From Frankiaceae bacterium (GTDB lineage Bacteria; Actinomycetota; Actinomycetes; JAFAQI01), in NCBI GenBank assembly GCA_030840615.1, contig JAVEEE010000434.1, positions 1 to 9,279 on the forward strand: a stretch of DNA of 9,279 nucleotides, read 5' to 3'. The position numbers and the translations under genes are program-made. Positions 1-5,944 of this stretch are shown here, piece by piece. The notes below the pieces were generated by a model that was not told the origin of the DNA, did not search any database, and was given only the letters and a program-made list of their open reading frames with translations. Numbering within the stretch: position 1 is the stretch's first letter; each line of letters opens with the position of its first letter.

Positions 1-917
1 CATCGGTCTCGACGCGCGCGCTCACACCGCGCACGGCACTCGCGCTCGCCGCGGTGTTCAACCTCATCGGGTCGCTTGTGTCCACCAAGGTGGCGAGCAC
101 CGTGGGAAAGGGGATCATCGATGTTCCGCACACGCACGAAGGTCTCGTCGTCGTGTTCGCGGCCGTCATGGGTGCCATCGCGTGGAACCTCATCACGTGG
201 TACTTCGGACTTCCCTCGTCCTCCTCGCATGCGCTGATCGGCGGTCTCGTCGGTGCGGCGCTCGCGTCGAGCGGGAGCGTGCACTGGCACGGGATCCTCG
301 ACAAGGTGATCATCCCGATGGTGGTGTCGCCGCTGGTGGGCTTCGGGGCGGCGTTCCTTCTCAAGCTTGCGCTGCTCTGGATCTTTCGACGCGGCAACCC
401 GCGCCGGGTCAACCGCGGGTTCAAGTACGGACAGTGGGTCTCATCGGCCGCAATGTCCTACGGCCATGGCCTCCAGGATGCGCAGAAGTCCATGGGCGTC
501 ATCACCCTCGCGCTCGTCGTAACACATCACATCGGCAGTTCGCCCGGCGACTTCGTCGTCCCGCTGTGGGTCAAGATCGCGTGTGCGCTCGCGATCGCGG
601 CCGGCACCTACTCGGGCGGCTGGCGCATCATGCGGACCCTCGGGCGCAAGGTGTTCAAGCTGGACAATGCGGGAGGATTCGCGGCGCAGACGGTCGCGTC
701 CAGCGTTCTGATGACCACTGCCTACGTCTACGCCGCACCGATCTCGACGACGCACGTCATCACGTCATCGGTCATGGGTGTCGGCTCGACCCGCAAACTC
801 TCGGCGGTCCGGTGGGGGGTCGCGGGCAACATCATCACCGCTTGGGTGCTCACATTGCCGATGGCAGGTCTCGTCGCGGCCGGCGTCTTCACCGTCGTAC
901 ACCCGCTCACGAGCTGA
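1..917 (+). CDS. pit: Pit-family inorganic phosphate transporter, 5' end cut by window
   Basis: Low-affinity phosphate permease of the inner membrane (PiT family, normally proton- or cation-coupled). The reading frame is already open at base 3 and begins inside the conserved N-terminal segment (SVSTRALTPR, then AAVFNLIG), so only roughly the first 25-30 residues should be missing; the GTG at 54 is internal, not the start. Visible family marks are the serine-rich stretch GLPSSSSHALIGG in the first half and GHGLQDAQKSMG, the typical second-half phosphate-pathway motif, followed by hydrophobic spans and the ISTTHVITSSVMGVG segment. The stop at 915-917 lies inside the 3' end of the convergent DUF3099 gene. 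Its promoter and any upstream PhoU-like partner are outside the window. Family assignment is very safe; the true substrate (phosphate or metal-phosphate) is inferred from the family. Confidence 0.93.
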   Translation, partial: SVSTRALTPRTALALAAVFNLIGSLVSTKVASTVGKGIIDVPHTHEGLVVVFAAVMGAIAWNLITWYFGLPSSSSHALIGGLVGAALASSGSVHWHGILDKVIIPMVVSPLVGFGAAFLLKLALLWIFRRGNPRRVNRGFKYGQWVSSAAMSYGHGLQDAQKSMGVITLALVVTHHIGSSPGDFVVPLWVKIACALAIAAGTYSGGWRIMRTLGRKVFKLDNAGGFAAQTVASSVLMTTAYVYAAPISTTHVITSSVMGVGSTRKLSAVRWGVAGNIITAWVLTLPMAGLVAAGVFTVVHPLTS

Positions 918-1239
918 GCGGCTCGTCCTCCTCGCCGCCCGCTGCGATCTCCCGGCGCGGCTTCCGGGAGAACAACGAGGGGGCGGCACTCCCGCCGCGT
1001 TTCGGGCCGGCATTGGCCGCGACCACCGCAACCCACGGCAGCACCAGGGCGAGCGTAATGGTGACGACGCGCAACCAGCCCCGGGCGAGCACGATGGCCA
1101 GCACCAGGCAGACGACCCGTATCGCCATCGTGATCAGGTAGCGACGCTGCCGGTCGCGCTGCTCCTCGCGCGGACTTTGCGGCGCACTGGTGACGAGCAC
1201 GGGCCCCTCGCTTCTCGTCATGACCCCAGCATGCGCCAT
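907..1239 (-). CDS. DUF3099 small membrane protein
   Basis: A 110-residue protein recognised as the actinobacterial DUF3099 family, whose function is not known. The N-terminal signature PVLVTSAPQSPREEQRDRQR is followed by two hydrophobic segments, roughly residues 34-52 and 57-76 (ending LPWVAVVAANAG), then a basic and finally acidic soluble tail. It is likely a two-pass membrane protein. It lies 24 nt behind pstB on the same strand and may be the last gene of the pst transcript. Its stop (907-909) overlaps the 3' end of pit by 11 bp, tail to tail. The start is uncertain: ATG at 1239 has a weak AAGG ahead of it, whereas ATG at 1221 (104 aa) has CATGCT exactly 6 nt upstream and could be leaderless. 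A phosphate-related role rests on location alone. Confidence 0.8.
   Translation of the reverse strand: MAHAGVMTRSEGPVLVTSAPQSPREEQRDRQRRYLITMAIRVVCLVLAIVLARGWLRVVTITLALVLPWVAVVAANAGPKRGGSAAPSLFSRKPRREIAAGGEEDEPLSS
948..971 (+). terminator. Perfect 8-bp GC-rich hairpin after pit, candidate terminator
   Basis: TCTCCCGG (948-955) and CCGGGAGA (964-971) form a perfect 8-bp stem with an 8-nt loop, 30 nt after the pit stop codon. No T-run follows, so it is not a textbook intrinsic terminator; actinomycetes often use tail-less hairpins. It lies within the convergent DUF3099 coding region, so coding constraint could also explain it. Function is inferred from position only. Confidence 0.4.
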
Positions 1240-1242
1240 CGC

Positions 1243-1265
1243 GGCCTTGGCGACGAGCCGAGGTC
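1243..1265 (+). terminator. Hairpin between pstB and DUF3099, stronger on the + transcript
   Basis: On a + strand RNA, bases 1243-1251 pair with 1257-1265 over 9 bp (two of them G-U wobbles) around a 5-nt loop. On the - strand RNA the two wobbles become C-A mismatches, so the fold favours transcripts running rightward from pit. It could act as a second stop for pit read-through before it becomes antisense to pstB, or it may be chance. There is no U-tract. Confidence 0.28.
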
Positions 1266-2040
1266 AGCCGAAGCGTCCGGTGATGTAGTCCTCGGTCTTG
1301 CGCTGCGTGGGTGCCCGGAAGATCTGCTCGGTCGGGCCCGTTTCGACCATCCGACCAGGTCGGCCAGGACCGTCGACGGTGAAGAACGCCGTGGTGTCGC
1401 TGACACGAGCGGCCTGCTGCATGTTGTGGGTCACGATGACGATCGTGTAGTCGTCCTTCAATCGCGTGACGAGGTCCTCGATCGCGAGCGTCGAGATCGG
1501 GTCCAACGCGCTGCACGGCTCGTCCATCAGGAGGACCTGCGGCTGCACAGCGATGGCTCGCGCGATGCACAGCCGCTGTTGTTGCCCGCCGGACAATGCT
1601 GTGGCGGGTCGATCCAGCCGGTTGACGACCTCGCCCCACAGGCCCGCGTCTCGTAGGGCGCGGTGGACGGCTTCGGTGAGCAGGTCACGGCGGCGTACTC
1701 CGGCCAGCCGTAGGCCGGAGGCTACGTTGTCGAAGATGCTCATCGTGGGAAATGGGTTGGGCTTCTGGAAGACCATCCCGATCAGGCGGCGCACCTCCAC
1801 CGGGTCAACTCCCGGCCCGTAGATGTCGTCGTCGTCGAGAAGCACCTGACCTGAAACGGTCGCTCCAGGCGTCTCCTCGTGCAACCGGTTGAGGGCTCGC
1901 AGAAACGTCGACTTTCCGCAGCCGGACGGGCCGATGATGGACGTGACGCTCTTTGGCTCGATGAGCAGGGACACGTCCGCAACGGCGTCCCCACCCCGAT
2001 AGCCACAGCTGAGCCCGATGGTCTCGATCCGAAGTGCCAC
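1264..2040 (-). CDS. pstB: Phosphate ABC transporter ATP-binding protein PstB
   Basis: Cytoplasmic ATPase that drives phosphate uptake through PstCA. The 258-residue product has every ABC element in order: Walker A GPSGCGKST (37-45), Q-loop FQKPNPFP (91-98), signature LSGGQQQR (149-156), Walker B VLLMDEP (169-175), the D-loop SALD (177-180) and the H-loop histidine 205. The PstB-typical FQKPNPFP and DYITGRFG ending make the subfamily clear. The chosen GTG at 2040 gives the usual PstB length and has GGGGG (2046-2050) 5 nt upstream; GTG at 2046, overlapping the pstA stop as GTGA, is the alternative and adds two residues. The same frame stays open much further upstream, but that part is antisense-like out-of-frame sequence over pstA. 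It is translationally coupled to pstA and lies last among the transporter genes. Confidence 0.96.
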   Translation of the reverse strand: MALRIETIGLSCGYRGGDAVADVSLLIEPKSVTSIIGPSGCGKSTFLRALNRLHEETPGATVSGQVLLDDDDIYGPGVDPVEVRRLIGMVFQKPNPFPTMSIFDNVASGLRLAGVRRRDLLTEAVHRALRDAGLWGEVVNRLDRPATALSGGQQQRLCIARAIAVQPQVLLMDEPCSALDPISTLAIEDLVTRLKDDYTIVIVTHNMQQAARVSDTTAFFTVDGPGRPGRMVETGPTEQIFRAPTQRKTEDYITGRFG

Positions 2041-2042
2041 GC

Positions 2043-2960
2043 TCACCCCCGCGGTGCGCCGCGGGTCAGTAACCGCGCGGTCAGGTAAAGGACGACAACG
2101 AAAGCGATCAGCACGAGAGCCCCGCCCCACGCACGCTGCACCGCTACGTCGAGGGAACGACCGGTCTGGGCGAAGACGAACACTGGGAGCGATGCCTGCT
2201 GTCCGTGGAACGGGTCGGTGTTGATGAACGCGTTGTTCCCGACCGTCAGAAGCAATGGCGCGGTCTCCCCGGTCACCCGGGCGATGGCGAGCAGGATGCC
2301 TGTGGTGACACCGCTGCGGGCGGCCGGTAGGACGATGGACCACACCGTGCGCCACCTCTGTAGTCCGAGAGCATAGGACGCTTCGCGGAGATCCATCGGC
2401 ACGAGCCGCAGCATCTCCTCACCCGTGCGCACGATCACCGGCAGCATGAGGATCGACAGCGCCATCGCACCGGCAAACCCGGAGAAGCCACGGTGCAGCC
2501 CCACCACCCAGAATGAGAAGACGAACAACCCGGTCACGATGGATGGCACACCGGTCATGACGTCGGTCAGGAACCGCACCGGGGCCGTCAGCACATTCGT
2601 CGGTTGCTCCGCGAGGAACACGGCGACGAGTAGGCCCAGGGGCACCGCCATGAGCGTGGCGAGGAGCACCTGCTCGAGGGTGCCGATCATCGCGTGATAG
2701 ACCCCGCCGCCGGGGGAGCGCGTCGGGATCAAGGCCATTGAGTGGGACAGGAACGACGGGCTGAGCACGTGCAGACCGCGCCGCGCGGTGAAGCCGATCA
2801 GCGCGAACAGGGGTGCAAGGGCAAGAGCTAGCAGGATCGTCGCTCCCGCACCGGCGGCGTTGTTTCGCCACCGCCGACTTCGAGTCACGGTCCGCCGGCC
2901 CGTCAGCCGCGGACGTCGGGAATCCGGTGCCCCGGCCGACGTCAGCACCGGGGCGGTCAT
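2043..2960 (-). CDS. pstA: Phosphate ABC transporter permease PstA
   Basis: One of the two membrane channel subunits for phosphate. The 305-residue protein has a basic cytoplasmic N-terminus (residues 1-35), then about six hydrophobic segments (approximately 38-58, 92-117, 135-155, 162-178, 212-240 and 279-298). The inner-membrane permease EAA loop that contacts PstB is visible at 193-217 (EASYALGLQRW, then IVLPAARSG), and RVTGETAPLLLTVG (228-241) is typical of PstA. ATG at 2960 overlaps the pstC stop as ATGA, a four-base coupling that supports this start; no strong Shine-Dalgarno is needed or seen. Its own stop (2043-2045) is adjacent to or overlaps the pstB start. Length is normal for the family. 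Confidence 0.95.
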   Translation of the reverse strand: MTAPVLTSAGAPDSRRPRLTGRRTVTRSRRWRNNAAGAGATILLALALAPLFALIGFTARRGLHVLSPSFLSHSMALIPTRSPGGGVYHAMIGTLEQVLLATLMAVPLGLLVAVFLAEQPTNVLTAPVRFLTDVMTGVPSIVTGLFVFSFWVVGLHRGFSGFAGAMALSILMLPVIVRTGEEMLRLVPMDLREASYALGLQRWRTVWSIVLPAARSGVTTGILLAIARVTGETAPLLLTVGNNAFINTDPFHGQQASLPVFVFAQTGRSLDVAVQRAWGGALVLIAFVVVLYLTARLLTRGAPRG

Positions 2961-3922
2961 AGCGCCGCGCTCTTTTCCCGGACACCGCTACGGGCGATGA
3001 CGACGCGAGCTCCGAGGTTGACGACGAGAGTGATGATGAAGAGTACGAGCCCGCTTGCGATCAGCGCTGATCGACCGAGGCTGCCGGCTTCCCCGAAACG
3101 GTTCGCAATGTTGGCGGCGATCGTGTTGCCGCCCGGCACGAGGACGTGCCAGTCGATGGCGAACGAGGAGCCGATGACTATCGCGACCGCGATCGTCTCG
3201 CCGAGCGCTCGGCCTAGTCCGAGCATCGCTGCGCTCACCAGCCCGGGCCGGCTGGGGAAGAGAACCGCGACCCGTATCGCCTCCCAGTGCGTCGCGCCGA
3301 GTGCGAGTGCGCCTTCGCGTTGGGCTGGGTCGGCCTGCGCCATCACCTCGCGGGAGACCGCCGAAACAACGGGCACAACCATGATCGCGAGCACTATCGA
3401 TGCGCCGAAGATGGATTTGCTGAAGGTGTTCGCCTGACCGTTCGGGTCAGCAAACAGCGGAATCCATCCGAACGCGCCGGCAAGGAAGCCTTGCACGGGC
3501 ACCAGATGAGGAAGCAGGAAGAAGTAGCCCCACAGGCCGTAGACAACTGACGGCACCGCCGCGAGCAGGTCTACGAGCCAGCCGAGCGCAATCCCGATTC
3601 GGCGTGGTGCGTATTGCGTGACGAAGACCGCTGCGCCGATCGCCACGGGAACTGCGAGTAGCAGCGCCAAGATGCTCGACAGGACTGTCCCGAAGGCGAG
3701 TGCCGCTATGCCAAAGACTTGCGAGCCGTCGGGATCCCACTGCCGGGTGGTGAAGAACGACCCCCGGTCCTGGGTCAGCGCGGGGATCGCGCGTACGACC
3801 AGGAATGCCGTGATTGCGGCGAGCAGGAGGAGGACAACGAGGCCGCCGGCGGTTGTGCTCCACCGAAACACGGTGTCGCCACGCCGCCGGCGCCCCGATG
3901 ACCACCCGGGTGACGTGGTCAC
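2957..3922 (-). CDS. pstC: Phosphate ABC transporter permease PstC
   Basis: Membrane channel partner of PstA. The 321-residue product has an N-terminal helix around 24-46, a periplasm-facing stretch with FFTTRQWDPDG (56-66), and further hydrophobic segments near 69-99, 110-140, 170-190, 225-250 and 283-310. The EAA-type cytoplasmic loop is at 203-235 (GALALGATHWEAIR), followed by GLGRALGETIAVAIVIG, which is diagnostic for PstC. Translation starts at GTG 3922, preceded by AGGAG at 3933-3937 with a 10-nt spacer; the SD sits in the 20-nt gap after pstS. It ends in a four-base ATGA overlap with pstA. No unusual features were seen. Confidence 0.96.
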   Translation of the reverse strand: MTTSPGWSSGRRRRGDTVFRWSTTAGGLVVLLLLAAITAFLVVRAIPALTQDRGSFFTTRQWDPDGSQVFGIAALAFGTVLSSILALLLAVPVAIGAAVFVTQYAPRRIGIALGWLVDLLAAVPSVVYGLWGYFFLLPHLVPVQGFLAGAFGWIPLFADPNGQANTFSKSIFGASIVLAIMVVPVVSAVSREVMAQADPAQREGALALGATHWEAIRVAVLFPSRPGLVSAAMLGLGRALGETIAVAIVIGSSFAIDWHVLVPGGNTIAANIANRFGEAGSLGRSALIASGLVLFIITLVVNLGARVVIARSGVREKSAAL

Positions 3923-3942
3923 GTCTCGCGAGCTCCTGTCAC

Positions 3943-5037
3943 TCAGCCCACACTCTGGATCGCGGCCTTGGAGCGGCCGAGAACGCTGGAGGGAAGCGGC
4001 GCATAACCCAGCGCGTCGACTCCGGACTGCCCGTCGCCAAGCACGTAGCCGAGGAACGCCTTGATCAGCGCCGCTGTGTCACCTTTGGCGTAGTGCGAGC
4101 AGGCGATGGCGTAGGACACGGTGGACAGGGGGTAGCCCTGGAGTTTGGCGAAGTCGACCTGCCCGGAGACGTCGTTTCCGGAGCCGGTGACCGTGAACCC
4201 GCTGTCGATCGCCTGGCTGACCGTGTCGGACGAAAGAGTGACGAAGTCGCCCTTGCCAGCTGCGACGGAGGCGGTTGGCAGGTTGTTGGCGTCTGCGTAG
4301 GAGACCTCGGCGTAGGTGATGCCGCCGTTGGTCGACTTCACGCCTTGGACAACCCCGTCCGATCCCATCGCGCCTTGCCCGCTCGTCCAGTTGAGCTCTT
4401 TGTCGCTGCCGAGCGTCCACGCTGTTGTCGCAGCTTTCTCGAACGCGGAGAAGACGGCTGTTGTGCCGGAGCCGTCGGCGCGGTGGTAGCTGACGACTGC
4501 GGTGGAAGGCAGCCGAGCGCCTGGGTTGTCAGCCTTCACGGCCGCGTCGTCCCAATGTTTGATCGAGCCTTGAAAGATGCCGGCGAGGGTGGCGGCGGAG
4601 AGGCGCAGTTTGGGTGCCCCATCGAGGTGGTAGATGACGGCGATTCCGCCGGCAGTCACCGGGAAGGTGATGGCTGTCCCGCCGCAGCGATTGTCGGCAG
4701 CCTGCTTCTCGTCCGGAAGCATCGGGACGTCACTGCCGGCGAAGTCGATGGTGCCGGTACCGAACTGCTGGATGCCGGCACCCGATCCGATTCCGCTGTA
4801 GTTCACCTGTGCGCCGGAGCAGCGCTGGGCGAAATCTGCGGTCCACTGCTGCTCGATGTTGGGCTGGAAGGTGGAGCCGCCGCCGGAGAGAGATCCGGTG
4901 GCGCACCCGGCCTTAACGGACTGAGAGCTGTTGTTGCTCGCCCCGTTGTCGCTGCCGCATGCGGTAAGCGTGACTATCGCGGCGCTGAGCGCCGCGACAC
5001 ATGTCATCGAGCGAGCCGCCGTCCAGTTGCGGGACAT
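3943..5037 (-). CDS. pstS: Phosphate-binding lipoprotein PstS
   Basis: Extracytoplasmic, lipid-anchored phosphate receptor that delivers phosphate to PstCA. The 364-residue precursor begins with a basic n-region and hydrophobic core (residues 5-23) and a lipobox L24-T25-A26-C27, so C27 should be lipidated and become residue 1 of the mature protein; a Ser/Asn-rich linker follows. Phosphate-site segments are visible: GGGSTFQ (52-58), SGIGSGAGIQQF (81-92), FAGSDVPM (99-106) and HRADGSGTT (185-193), the last matching the canonical RxDGSGTT loop. ATG 5037 is preceded by a strong SD GAGGAGGG (5047-5054) with a 9-nt spacer. It is the first gene of the pstSCAB run and sits directly downstream of a PHO box, so strong induction at low phosphate is expected. 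Confidence 0.96.
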   Translation of the reverse strand: MSRNWTAARSMTCVAALSAAIVTLTACGSDNGASNNSSQSVKAGCATGSLSGGGSTFQPNIEQQWTADFAQRCSGAQVNYSGIGSGAGIQQFGTGTIDFAGSDVPMLPDEKQAADNRCGGTAITFPVTAGGIAVIYHLDGAPKLRLSAATLAGIFQGSIKHWDDAAVKADNPGARLPSTAVVSYHRADGSGTTAVFSAFEKAATTAWTLGSDKELNWTSGQGAMGSDGVVQGVKSTNGGITYAEVSYADANNLPTASVAAGKGDFVTLSSDTVSQAIDSGFTVTGSGNDVSGQVDFAKLQGYPLSTVSYAIACSHYAKGDTAALIKAFLGYVLGDGQSGVDALGYAPLPSSVLGRSKAAIQSVG

Positions 5038-5075
5038 CGTCAGTTTCCCTCCTCGTTGCTAGGCCGTCCGCTGTG

Positions 5076-5087
5076 GGCGACGTCGCC
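5076..5087. promoter_or_regulatory. 12-bp perfect palindrome at the predicted pstS start site
   Basis: GGCGACGTCGCC is its own reverse complement and has no spacer, so it cannot form an RNA hairpin easily and resembles a protein-binding half-site pair. It lies immediately downstream of the candidate pstS -10 (5089-5094), over the expected transcription start near 5082. That is a classic repressor position. Function is inferred only; GC-rich palindromes of this size also arise by chance. Confidence 0.35.
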
Positions 5088-5088
5088 G

Positions 5089-5094
5089 AAGGTA
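5089..5094 (-). promoter_or_regulatory. pstS: Candidate -10 element of the pstS promoter
   Basis: TACCTT on the - strand fits the actinobacterial TAnnnT -10 pattern and lies 31 nt downstream of the last core of the PHO box. No TTGACA-like -35 is present at the 17-nt spacing, as expected for an activator-dependent promoter. The predicted transcript starts near 5082 and has a leader of about 45 nt containing the strong pstS SD. Confidence 0.45.
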
Positions 5095-5121
5095 GGAAGG
5101 AAGCTGGTCTGACTCCTGCAC

Positions 5122-5143
5122 AGGCCATGAACGTGACATGAAC
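5122..5143 (-). promoter_or_regulatory. pstS: PHO box (RegX3/PhoP operator) upstream of pstS
   Basis: On the - strand there are two tandem 11-bp units, GTTCATGTCAC and GTTCATGGCCT, with the core GTTCATG repeated exactly 11 bp apart (cores at 5137-5143 and 5126-5132). This matches the architecture of the Streptomyces PhoP PHO box, whose units begin GTTCACC. It starts 15 nt beyond the phoU stop and is oriented toward pstS. Weaker matches in the same 11-bp register exist on both sides (5115-5121 and 5148-5154). Binding by the RegX3 encoded here is inferred. Confidence 0.75.
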
Positions 5144-5158
5144 CCTGCCACAACGTCG

Positions 5159-5812
5159 TCACGTCAACGCCTGCACTCTCTCACCGGTCACGAGATAGGC
5201 CACTCGACGTGCGACCGACACTGCGTGATCGGCGCACCGTTCGTAGTAGCGACCGCAGAGGATCACATCGACGGCGGCCTCCACGCCGCCGGTCCAGTCC
5301 TCGTCGAGGAGGATGCTGAACAGCTGCTTGTGCAATGCGTCGATGACGTCATCGTCGCGTTCGATTTCGGTCGCGAGCTTTAGGTCCCGCGCGGCGATGA
5401 CGCTGCCGGTCTTCGTCACAATGCGTTGTACAAGCTGGCCGAGTTCCAGCACAGTCCCTCGAAGCTCGGGGGGCACCGCCGAGGAAGGATGGCGGCGGCG
5501 CGCCACCTCGGCGACGTGCATGGCGTAGTCCCCGGCCCGTTCCAGGTCAGCGACGATGCGCAACCCAGTGACGATGACACGGAGATCGCCCGCGACCGGT
5601 TGCTGTCGGGCGAGCAAGTCGAAAGCAAGCTGCTCGACGCCGACGTACATCGCGTCGATGTCCGCATCGGAGGAGATGACCCGTTGGGCGAGCTCCAGAT
5701 CGGCGTCCAACAGGGCCTGTGTAGCCCGGCCGATGGCACCCGCGACGAGGCGGGTGAGCTCGACGAGTTCGTTGGTCAGCTCATCGAGCTGGTCGTGGTA
5801 GGCGTCCCGCAC
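5159..5812 (-). CDS. phoU: Phosphate signalling protein PhoU
   Basis: Cytoplasmic negative regulator thought to couple PstSCAB activity to the SenX3-type kinase. The 217-residue product consists of the usual two helical-bundle repeats, each carrying the metal-binding ExxxD motif: ERAGDYAMHVAE (E91, D95) and ERCADHAVSVAR (E191, D195). GTG at 5812 is preferred because the product starts MRDAYHDQL, as in mycobacterial PhoY proteins, because the length matches, and because CAGCCT lies exactly 6 nt before it as a leaderless -10. GTG at 5833 would add seven residues; the longer open frame beyond it runs through the PHO box and is not credible. It lies upstream of pstS on the same strand and divergent from senX3. 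No terminator separates it from pstS, so read-through into pst is likely. Confidence 0.94.
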   Translation of the reverse strand: MRDAYHDQLDELTNELVELTRLVAGAIGRATQALLDADLELAQRVISSDADIDAMYVGVEQLAFDLLARQQPVAGDLRVIVTGLRIVADLERAGDYAMHVAEVARRRHPSSAVPPELRGTVLELGQLVQRIVTKTGSVIAARDLKLATEIERDDDVIDALHKQLFSILLDEDWTGGVEAAVDVILCGRYYERCADHAVSVARRVAYLVTGERVQALT

Positions 5813-5818
5813 GACAAG

Positions 5819-5824
5819 AGGCTG
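5819..5824 (-). promoter_or_regulatory. phoU: Candidate -10 element of phoU (leaderless start)
   Basis: CAGCCT on the - strand keeps the A2 and T6 of the TAnnnT pattern but lacks T1, so on its own it is weak. Two placements support it: exactly 6 nt before the GTG at 5812, and 31 nt from the proximal core of the phoU PHO box. The second distance is identical to that in the pstS promoter. Confidence 0.38.
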
Positions 5825-5840
5825 ACGGCTCACAACGACC

Positions 5841-5909
5841 CGCAGCCAACACCCGGATGAACGCGGAATGAACGCCTGCCGAGCGTTTGGTTTCGACTTG
5901 CTGGCTGCG
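5841..5909. repeat. Imperfect 11-bp inverted repeat flanking the phoU/senX3 PHO box
   Basis: CGCAGCCAACA (5841-5851) and TGCTGGCTGCG (5899-5909) are inverted copies matching at 10 of 11 positions, including 8 contiguous outer bases. The PHO box lies between them. The left arm covers the -35 region expected for phoU; the right arm ends just before the -35 region expected for senX3. This suggests a second regulator or a looped complex, but no known factor was recognised. Confidence 0.45.
5852..5873 (-). promoter_or_regulatory. phoU: PHO box in the phoU/senX3 divergent promoter region
   Basis: On the - strand two tandem 11-bp units are seen, GTTCATTCCGC and GTTCATCCGGG, with GTTCAT cores exactly 11 bp apart. 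It shares GTTCATnnCnCGTTCAT with the box before pstS and has the same orientation, which points to phoU as the main target. Its place between phoU and senX3 resembles the shared PHO-box promoter of Streptomyces phoU and phoRP and implies possible autoregulation of senX3-regX3. Confidence 0.72.
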
Positions 5910-5932
5910 ATCTCTGGGCCACGTCGAGTCCT

Positions 5933-5938
5933 TACGAT
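5933..5938 (+). promoter_or_regulatory. senX3: -10 element of the senX3 promoter (leaderless)
   Basis: TACGAT fits TAnnnT and ends exactly 6 nt before the GTG start at 5945, so transcription is expected to begin at or next to the start codon. No Shine-Dalgarno is visible ahead of the GTG, in keeping with a leaderless mRNA. No clear -35 is seen around 5910-5915. Confidence 0.6.
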
Positions 5939-5944
5939 GGGCTG

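Noticed and set aside
182..1141. 319-codon + strand frame overlapping pit in another frame
   Set aside because: Arg/His-rich shadow product; the pit frame carries all the family motifs.
728..1656. Opposing long frames (728-1639 on - and 778-1656 on +) over pit end, DUF3099 and pstB
   Set aside because: Both are out-of-frame Arg-rich products crossing several genuine genes.
2041..2355. Long N-terminal extension of pstB up to 2355
   Set aside because: It lies wholly within pstA in another frame, has no PstB similarity, and PstB starts at GTG 2040 or 2046 with normal length.
3814..5112. 432-codon open frame on the + strand opposite pstS
   Set aside because: It is an antisense shadow of a well-supported lipoprotein gene; the product matches no family and the high GC content explains the long frame.
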